Shown here: positions 55,370-64,000 of the stretch, piece by piece | How positions within the stretch are numbered: position 1 is the stretch's first letter | Layout: the number at the start of each line of letters is the position of its first letter | DNA from: Haliclona indistincta | Lineage: Eukaryota; Porifera; Demospongiae; Haplosclerida; Chalinidae | Direction: 5' to 3' | Assembly (NCBI GenBank): GCA_964017065.1 | Contig: OZ024785.1 | Location: 2,313,142 to 2,377,141 of the forward strand | DNA: 64,000 nt | Translations under genes and position numbers: made by a program | Notes under the pieces: generated by a model | The model's database searches: none | The model's input: only the letters and a program-made list of their open reading frames with translations | Told to the model about the DNA's origin: nothing

Positions 55370-55845
55370 AGGCTGTGGTTAGCATAAACCACACAATTGA
55401 GTGTAACTAGGAATGGACAGTGCTGCAACCGATGCTTTACATGAGCTGCTTGCAACCATCTTTAATGTTAACCAATGTATAAGGTTTATCTTTACTAACA
55501 ATACGATGACATTATTTAGTACTGAGAATAATGAAGTCAGGAGCTGAGAGGCATACCAGGCACACACACCAGTGTCACTACCAGTCACATCACATGTCAG
55601 ACAGCCGGAAGCCTAGCTAGCTGGCTATGCATATGGTATCTCAGCAGTGCTCCGTCTGTGCATTCTTGTTAAGAGTTACTACAAACCTAAGAATGCTCTC
55701 GACTCAAGTTCAATTTGTGGTGCAACCATAATTCACTCAGTGTAGTTACTACACGTCTCTGAAACAAGACAATAATTAATCAGATCAGATGCTGTGTTTG
55801 AGATATTAAAACAGGAATAAAGTAGAGAGTATGTACTACATTAGC

Positions 55846-56467
55846 CGATGTCGGTTGCCTGCCTGACTATTATAGGTAGGTCAGGTGTAGCTGAATTGTA
55901 CACAGTGAAGTCATGGAAAAATTAAAAAGCAGCAAAATTGAGGTGCTTGTGTACTGATATGTTTGATGAACATGTAGTACCACACTCACTATAGCATCTG
56001 TAGAGTACAGTACACAACTAGTAACCTGAGCTGTACGTGCCACATCTCCATGGGGTTGATGTTTATTCCATTTTCTTGATTAATCTATCGGTTTTGGTCA
56101 CATGGGAATTAACTGTAGAATATTGCATACTGAAGTCGAGGGTATATAAATGAAGATCTGCATGTTCTAATGTCTTCATTTGGGTCTAATGTATCTTTTC
56201 AAGAAACGGAGAACTTGTCAAGAGACTGTGCATTGATTCTGTGTAGCGTAAGAGAAATATTGATCCAGACATGAAAATGGATCTCAATAATGCTTATGGT
56301 ATAGTGATGAACCAGCAGGTGAGCTGTAATTATTTAAAAACAATTATTGAACAATACTTTCAATACAGATTAGATCGCTTGATGGTGGGCAGCAATCAGT
56401 GTTTCTTGATGAAGTAAAGGATTCATTACCTCTACTAACGTACATTGCTTACTCAGTGCACCCATAG
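55846..56467 (+). pseudogene. Remnant K0, right-contig copy
   Basis: Copy of 46736-47357 with the same ACG start and tail fusion. Confidence 0.7.
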
Positions 56468-56589
56468 TTCACTGAAAGTATATCAGTGTAGTTACTACAC
56501 GTCCCTGAAACAAGACAATAATTAATGGTGTGTTGAAGATTTTAAAACAGGAATAGAGCAGAGAGTATGTAGATACTTCATTAGCTGAT

Positions 56590-57140
56590 GTTGGTTGCCT
56601 GCCTTAAGTAAAAAAGGTAGGCAAGGTGACGTGTAGCTGAATTGTACACAGTGAAGTCATGCAATAACAGGGCAACAAAATCGAGGTCAGTGCTTGTGTG
56701 GTGCTATGTTGATGTTAATGAAAATGTATTGACATTCACTAGCATCTGTAGAGTACAGTACACAATAAGTAACCTATACTGTACATGCCACATCTTCATG
56801 GGGGGGTTTTCATTCCATTTTCTTGATTGATCTACCTTTTTGGAATTTACTGTAGAATATCGCATACTGAAGTCGAGGGTACATAAAAGAAGATCTGCAT
56901 GTTTTACAGTCTTCATGGGTCTAATATTATCTTTTCAAGAAATGGAGATCTTGTCAAGAAGCTGTGTTTTGATTCTTGTCTTCATTTTGATGCGACAATG
57001 TACAGCAGCTAGTCTAGTCCAAGGTCCTAACCGGTGAGTGTCCTTGCATCGGTCGGAACCCTTGTGGAGTTCACCTACACAATAAATTGCCTGCAAACAC
57101 CTTCTTCAATCCTATACGATGGAGGATAAAATAATGCTAT
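56590..57140 (+). pseudogene. Remnant K, right-contig copy
   Basis: Copy of 47480-48030 with the same frame loss after VQGPN. Confidence 0.7.
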
Positions 57141-57269
57141 ATTGAACCAAGCATGCAGTCCTTACATTGAATCAATAGAAGGGTGGTACTACTATACTCG
57201 TCACGTGCGCAGTACTCACTCGCGCGCTCAATAAGTTGCCAGTTTTCAATTGCAGGATAGGTTGTAAAG

Positions 57270-59385
57270 ATGCAGTGCAAACTCTCGCGAAAGCTAACTT
57301 TTTTTATTATTTACCTCGTCTGCTGCCATGACTACGCTCTCAGTGTTTTGATAGCAAGTAACGCGATTCCTGAAGATGGCATTCTACTATCATGCTCAGG
57401 AACGAGCCCGCGATGGAGTCTGAACATGACACACCTGAACATAGACGATCTTCCAAATGGATTTAGTGTTTCAGTTGCCTCAACTGAAAGAAAAATCACT
57501 ATTATGCAGTCTTATGTACTAGCTTATAACAACAGTTTATTTCAATGCAGTTCTACTGGAAACTTCTCTGACACTGGTTCAGTGACTACTACTATCATCA
57601 CTGTATATGGTATAACTATAATATTATTACACATGATAAATAACCTACATTTGCATCAAATGCAGGTCCTCCCTCAGAGCCAGTTGGTCTATCATCAGAG
57701 CTGTCATCGATAGCCGGTGTACTAGTGCTGAACTGGTCTCCTCCATGGACTCCTGATGGAGTACAGCTACACTACTCTGTCACAGTGTGGACCAACACCA
57801 GTACCATCACAATGTTCAATACCTCCTCCACCACCATCACTATCAGTAGAGACAACATCGATATCACTACCAGTGACTCCACATCAGAGTGTGATCAGTA
57901 TGTGTGGAGTGTCACTGCTATCAATCCTGCTGGTACCAGTACACCAGCCAATCATAACTTTACATTGGAATCGGGTATTTTTGTTTGATTTGTGGAATAA
58001 TTCATTATTATCTGTCATTCCTAGCACCAATTAGTCTTCAATCTGATATCTGCATCTCAAATGAAAGCAGTTGTGCTACAGTCAACTACACGGTTAGTGA
58101 TTGATGTGATGTAAGTGCATAATTTTCTTAACAGGCTTACAGCTGCACTAACACTGCAGACATGAAGTATACAATAGTTGTGAGAGATGAATGCAATGAC
58201 ACAGTCAACACAGTTAACAGTGATGGTAGTGGTAGTTACAATGTACCATACACTATGAACTGTATCAATATCATTATCATTGCTGAGAACATATTTGGTA
58301 TACTAGAGCATTCAGTCAATACAACAAGTCTAGGTGAGTGAGTCAATTTCATCGAAACCAGTTCATAATTTCATACTTTCAGAATACTGTAGCAGACCAG
58401 TAGATATGTGTTCATTGAGTAAGCAGCACTCAATGACTGTGCATTTGCATGTGCATTTGTTGTGCATTTGCATGTGCATGTGCATGTGCATTTGTCAATG
58501 TGCATTTGTTATGAATCTTTGCTAATACAGACACATCATCTCCAAGCCGGCCAGCTAGCTCTAGTGTATCACCATCTTCATCAGGTAGCCTAGAACTAAC
58601 ACTGATGATTCTATTGGAGATGTGTTTCTTTGAATAGCAACAATCATAATCATTGCTAGTAGCCTAACAGCTTGTCTGATAGTGATCTTGTCACTAATAC
58701 TGATCGGAGCACTCATACACTGTAAACTGAAACAAACTGACACTATAAATATTACTAGCAAGGGTATGTGATGATGAGACCTAGTGCAAACATTTTTTTA
58801 TGTTCTGTTTTATTATTTTTTTATTTGTAGAGGCACCGTCAGCACTGTAAGAAAATTATAATTGTCAACAATATTAATTAATTTTTTGTTATCAGAGATA
58901 AAACTACTCCGTCATCAACTATGAAAGAGCTTCAGATTGACGTAAGTGATGTCTTTTGATGAATTTTGTGATAATTTTATAATATGTCGCTTAGTTGGCA
59001 TACTATGTCATACTTAGTTGGTAATACCAGCAATAGCACTATAGTAATCATTGCTTGTTTACGTATGCTGGATAAAGTGCTAGCTATGTTAGTAATATTG
59101 CTATTGTGAGTGCTATATAATTAGAATATCTGTGTAGTGTAAGAGAAATAATATTAAACACGACATGAAAATGGATGTAAATGATGCTTATGGTATAGCA
59201 ACAAATCAGCAGGTGAGCTGCAGTTATTAACTGATCATCATTGATCATTACTTTTAATGCAGGGCAGATCACTTGATGGTGGGCAGCAATCAGTGTTTCT
59301 TGATGAAGTGCAATATGATGAGATTGATCCTAATGCAACAGGATTCATTATATCTACTAACATTGCTTACTCAGTGCACCCATAA
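57270..59385 (+). CDS. Gene L, right-contig copy
   Basis: Identical exon chain to gene L shifted by 9110; the TGCATG run is at about 58435-58508. Probably the same gene. Confidence 0.75.
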
Positions 59386-59827
59386 CTTACTAGAATTTTA
59401 TCAGTTTAGTTACTCCAACAAGACAATAAACTGATGATATTAATCTGATCAGCTGCTGTGAATGACAGTTTGAGATTTTAAAACAGGCATAAAACAGAGA
59501 GTAGATACTACATTAAATATTATAGCTGATGTCGGTTGCCTGCCTAAGTAAAAAAGGTAGGCAAGGTGTAGCTGACTAGTACACAGAGAAGACATGCAAA
59601 AACAGGGCAACAAAATTGAGTTGCTTGTGTGCTGTTATGTTTGCTGATATTAATGAACATGTAATGACATAATACTCATTAGCATCTGTAGTGTACAGTA
59701 CACAGCAAGTAACCTGAACTGTTCATGCAACGTCTCCGTAGGTTGATTCACAACTGTTTACTCCTTTTTCTCGATTGATCGTTCACTTGGGAATTTCCTA
59801 TAGAATACTGAAGTCGAGGGTACGTAA

Positions 59828-61615
59828 ATGAAGATCTTCATGTTCTTCAGTCTTCATGAGTCTAGTGTGACTTTTCAAGAACTGGAGATCTTTTCAAGAA
59901 GTTGTGCATTGATTCTTGTCTTCATTTTGATGCTACAATGTACAGCAGCTAGTCTAGTCCAAGGTCCTGAACCAGTGAGTGTCCTTGCACCAGTTGGAAG
60001 CTTTGTGGAGTTCACCTGCACAATAAATCCATCTGAATTGCCTGCAAACACCTTCTTCGATCCTTTACGATGGAGAGTAAACAATGCTATATTGATCAGA
60101 ATGAACCAAGCAGTGACAGGCAATACAGTTACTTTTGAAGTGATGACTAACTACATCTCAGCAGCTGCTTCAGTTCAGTGTAGCACACTATTAAATGGAA
60201 CCACTGAAGTCTTTAGTGACATGACTGCTACTCTAACAGCATATGGTACAGTACAGTTTGCTGATCTTATTTAACAATATTTTTCATTCCATACAGGTCC
60301 ACCTGAGGCACCATCAAACCTCACATCAACACACTCCAGTGACAAGGCTCTGATATTATCATGGAGTGCTCCATCCTCTCCAGTACAGCTACACTACACT
60401 GTCACAGTGTGGACCAACACCAGTACCATCACAGTGTTCAATACCTCCTCCACCACCATCACTATCAGTAGAGACAACATCACTACCAGTGATTCCACAT
60501 CAGAGTGTGATCAGTATGTGTGGAGTGTCACTGCTATCAATCCTGCTGGTACCAGTACACCCGCAAATCATAGCTTTATATTGGAGTCTGGTAACTGTGT
60601 TTAATTAATTTTGTTAAATAAATCATTAATATCTGTCATTTCTTAGCACCAATTAGTCTTCAATTTGATATCTGCATCTCAAATGAAAGCAGTTGTGCGA
60701 CAGTCAACTATGCGGTTAGTGAATAATTTGATGTAAGTGCATCATTTTCTCATCAGGCCTACAGCTGCACTAACACTGCAGACATGAAGTATATTATAGT
60801 TGTGGGAGATGAATGCAATGATACAGTCAACACAGTTAACAGTAGCCTAGAACTAACACTGGTGATTCTATATGAATTTTTTGTATAGTGACAATCGTAA
60901 TCATTGCTAGTAGCCTAACAGCTGGTCTGATAGTGATCTTATCACTATTACTGATCGGAGCACTCATACACTGTAAACTGAAACAAACTATAAATATTAC
61001 TAGCAAGGGTATGTGATGATGAGACCTCGTGCAGACATTTTTATCCTCTGTATTATTATTCTTTATTTGTAGAGGCACCGTTGGCACTGTAAGAAAATTA
61101 TAATTGTCAACAATATTAATTGATTTTTTGTTATCAGATATAAAACTACTCCTTCATCAACTATGAAAGAGCTTCAGATAGACGTGAGTGATGTCTTTTG
61201 ATGAATTTTGTGATAATTTTGTAATAATTATGTCACTTAGTTGGCATACTATGTCATACTTAGTTGGTAATACCAGCAATAGCACTATAGTAATCATTGC
61301 TTGTATATGCTGGCTAGCTGTGTTAGTATATTGCTATCGTGAGTGCTGTATAATTAGAATATCTGTGTAGTGTAAGAGAAATAATAAAGACGACATTAAA
61401 GTGGATGTAAATGATGCTTATGGTATAGCGACGAACCAGCAGGTGAGCTGCAGTTATTAACTGATCATCATTGATCATTACTTTTAATGCAGGGCAGATC
61501 GCTTGATGATGGGCAGCAATCAGTGTTTCTTGATGAAGTGCAATATGATGAGATTGTTCCTAATACAACAGGATTCATTACCTCCACTAACATTGCTTAC
61601 TCTGTGCACCCATAA
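59828..61615 (+). CDS. Gene M, right-contig copy
   Basis: Identical exon chain to gene M shifted by 9110, with its upstream block at about 59520-59827. Probably the same gene. Confidence 0.72.
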
Positions 61616-62116
61616 CTTACTAGAAATTTCAGTGAGAATTTTATCAGTGCAGTTACTCCAACAAAACAATAAACTGATGAGATCAGATGCTGTGAATGAC
61701 AGTTTGAGATTTTAAAAGCAGGCATAAAAAACAGAGTAGATACTACATTAAATATTTATAGCTGATGTTGGTCGCCTGCCTAAGTATTATAGGTAGGCAA
61801 GGTGTAGCTGACTAGTACACAGTGAAGACATGCAATAACAGGGCAGCATGTTGAGGTGCTTGAGTGCTGTTACGTTTGCTGATGTTAATGAACATGTACT
61901 GACATTATAATCATTAGCATCTGTATAAAGTACAGTACACAGCAAGTAACCTGTACTGTTCATGCAACGTCTCCGTAGGTCGATTCACAACTGTTTACTC
62001 CTTTTTCGATTGATCGGTCACTTGGGAATTGCCTATAGAATACTAAAGTCGAGGGTACGTAAATGAAGTTCTTCATGTTCTTCAGTCTTCATCGGTCTAA
62101 TGTATCTTTTCAAGAA

Positions 62117-63889
62117 ATGGAGATCTTTTCAAGAAGTTGTGCATTGATTCTTGTCTTCCTTTTGATGGAACAATGTACAGCAGCTAGTCCAGTCCTAGGT
62201 CCTGAACCAGTGAGCATCCTTGCACCGGTTGGAGGCTTTGTGGAGTTCACTTGCACAGTGCATCTCTCTGAGTCTGAATTAGCTGGAGGCACTTTCTTCA
62301 CACCTATTCAATGGAGGTTAAACAATGCTATATTGATCAGAATGAACCAAGCAGTGATAGGCAATACAGTTACTCTTGAAGTGACAACAAGCTACATCTC
62401 AGCAGCTGCTTCAGTTCAGTGTAGCACAATAATAAATGGAACCATTGAAGTCTTTAGTGACATGACTGCTACTCTAACAGCATATGGTATAGTACAGTTT
62501 GCTGATCTTATTTAACAATATTTTTCATTCCATACAGGTCCACCTGAGGCACCATCAAACCTCACATCAACACAGTCCAGTGAAAATGCTCTGATATTAT
62601 CATGGAGTGCTCCATCCTCTCCAGTACAGCTACACTACACTGTCACAGTGTGGACCAACACCAGTACCATCACAATGTTCAATACCTCCTCCACCACCAT
62701 CACTATCAGTAGAGACAACATCACTACCAGTGACTTCACATCAGAGTGTGATCAGTATGTGTGGAGTGTCACTGCTATCAATCCTGCTGGTACTAGTACA
62801 CCTACTAACACCGCAATAACATTAGGTTTGATGCTTCTATTGATTCACTGTATTAATGTTTACACTATTCTATCAGCTCCAGTTGGTGGTCTACTCAGTT
62901 TACTGTATACAAGCAACTCACTAGTCATATCACTGAAAGTAAAAAAGCTTATTTTTGAATGAGATAATATTTGTTCCAATTTTAAAGGATGTTCAGTGTT
63001 TGATCGGTGATGTTAATTTCAGTATTGTTCTGAGCAGTATATGCAGCAGTGCTAGTGTGTCTGACAGTATTGTACAGCTGGTTCCTATCAATGATAGTGT
63101 ACAGTACACACTACCAGTATCACACAGTTGGACCAACATCACACTATTAGTAGAGAATCAATACGGCACACTCACACACACTGTTGATATCAATCAAACA
63201 GGTATCATGTAAAAGGTCACTTTTCATATTTTAAAATCATTCCTTCGCAGAGGTTTGTGTTACTGTATCACAAACTCTCTCAATCAATAGTAAGATGATG
63301 CATAATGATTTTAGTTTAGTTTGATTCAACCCATGCACAGATACATCAGTGATTAGTGTGCTCCCTTCTCTCACACTATCACCTTCAGTAGCTACATGTA
63401 GCCTTTCGAGTGAGTTGCATTATACTACTGAGTATTGAATTGTCAATATGACTCACACAGATCATCAACTCTTATGGCTGATATTGGTAGTACCAATAAT
63501 AGTAGTACTAGTATTATCAATAGTAGTACATGTAATCATTGCTTGTTTGTGCTGGAAAAAGTGCAGTCCCAGTAAAGTGAGTGCTGTATAATCATGTCAT
63601 TAAATTTTATATAATTATCATGTGTAAGAAAAATCTTGATCCAGACATGAAAATGGATCTCAATTATGCTTATGGTATAACGACAAACCAGCAGGTAAGC
63701 TGCAGTTATTAAAATAATAATTATTGAACATTACTTTTAATGCAGGGCAGATCACTTGATAGTGGTCAGCAATCAGTGTTCCTTGATGAAGTGCAATATG
63801 ATGAGATTGATCCTAATGCAACAGGATTCATTACCTCCACTAACATTGCTTACTCCGTGCACCCACAGTGTGCCTCATTAAGCAAATGA
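62117..63889 (+). CDS. Receptor gene N, complete: Ig-FN3-FN3-TM with ITIM tail
   Basis: Exons 62117-62486, 62538-62825, 62877-62938, 62988-63201, 63251-63289, 63341-63409, 63461-63576, 63629-63694 and 63746-63889 give 455 aa in frame. Plan as in B and J: Ig-like, FN3 (DFTSEC variant in place of DSTSEC), second FN3, stalk with an extra Cys (ATCSLS), membrane segment (LLWLILVVPIIVVLVLSIVV), tail NYAYGIT, VQYDEI, IAYSVHP with the QCASLSK extension of J. The acceptor of exon 8 has shifted: the TAG|CATAAG of other genes is deleted and GTAAG|AAAAAT is the only AG left, losing two residues but keeping frame. Sequence from 63244 on is unique to the right contig and completes the gene begun at 53007. 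Confidence 0.83.
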
Positions 63890-64000
63890 ATGCTGTGGTT
63901 AGCTATAGCATAAACCACACAATTGAGTGTAACTAGTAATGGACATTGCTGCAACCGATGCTCTACATGAGCTGCTTGCAACCATCTCTAATGTTAACCA
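63890..64000. other. Gene N 3' flank
   Basis: Nearly the same as the gene J 3' flank (46260-46370). The window ends here. Confidence 0.5.

Larger units (their letters stand above)
45224..63243. repeat. 8.9-kb direct duplication around the gap
   Basis: 45224-54133 and 54334-63243 match in every segment I compared, with a constant offset of 9110. The left copy stops at the gap and the right copy starts at the gap. This is the pattern of two contigs that overlap but were scaffolded without merging. The features of the right copy are given below with that caution. Confidence 0.9.

Noticed and set aside
54334..63243. A second full set of genes J-N as true paralogs
   Set aside because: Identity with the left copy, gap position and shared pseudogene lesions favour an unmerged overlap; kept as features only with caution.

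Overview
The window is eukaryotic DNA from an animal. Genes are built from many short exons with GT-AG introns, mostly 45-130 nt. The products are signal-peptide, Ig-like, fibronectin III, transmembrane receptors with phosphotyrosine motifs in the tail. Compact introns, dense tandem receptor genes, a Helitron carrying an OTU domain and many small palindromic transposons fit an early-branching metazoan. A demosponge is my best guess; that is inference, because no marker gene here names the species.

Layout. 1-3.4 kb holds only repeats, a Helitron end-like fragment, MITEs and one orphan inverted receptor exon. From 3.4 kb to the right edge runs a tandem array of receptor genes, all on the + strand. 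I rebuilt exon chains by matching splice sites and phases. Gene A (3412-6503, 636 aa, proline-rich tail), B (8205-9954, 446 aa, ITIM tail), D (27049-29299), E (30993-33697, start codon ATA), G (40473-42488, 488 aa), J (44489-46259, 455 aa), L (48160-50275, 463 aa), M (50718-52505, 413 aa) and N (starts 53007, completed as 62117-63889) stay in frame throughout. C is broken by transposons and a lost splice donor. F carries an 8-bp frameshift. H, I and the K remnants are truncated or fused. The 14.27-25.91 kb stretch is a nest of transposons inside one intron of gene C: a large nested palindrome, two copies of a MITE, and a Helitron (Rep-helicase plus OTU) on the minus strand with a roughly 470-bp GAAA tract. 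A second element with 31-bp terminal repeats and a 7-bp target duplication separates gene C from its promoter.

The receptors share an N-terminal Ig-like exon, a first FN3 exon that is nearly identical in most genes, a second FN3-like unit split over two exons, a short stalk, one membrane segment and a multi-exon tail. Tails fall into classes: ITIM type (VQYDEI), YxxP plus proline-rich type, and a mixed type in F/G with both YxxP and an ITIM-like VLYQEV. L and M join the front of one class to the tail of another. This resembles the organisation of allorecognition and paired innate receptor clusters in other animals, but no function is shown here.

The right part contains an apparent assembly duplication. 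45224-54133 and 54334-63243 look identical, offset 9110 bp, on either side of a 200-N gap. The suffix of the left contig equals the prefix of the right one, so genes J-N are probably present once, not twice.
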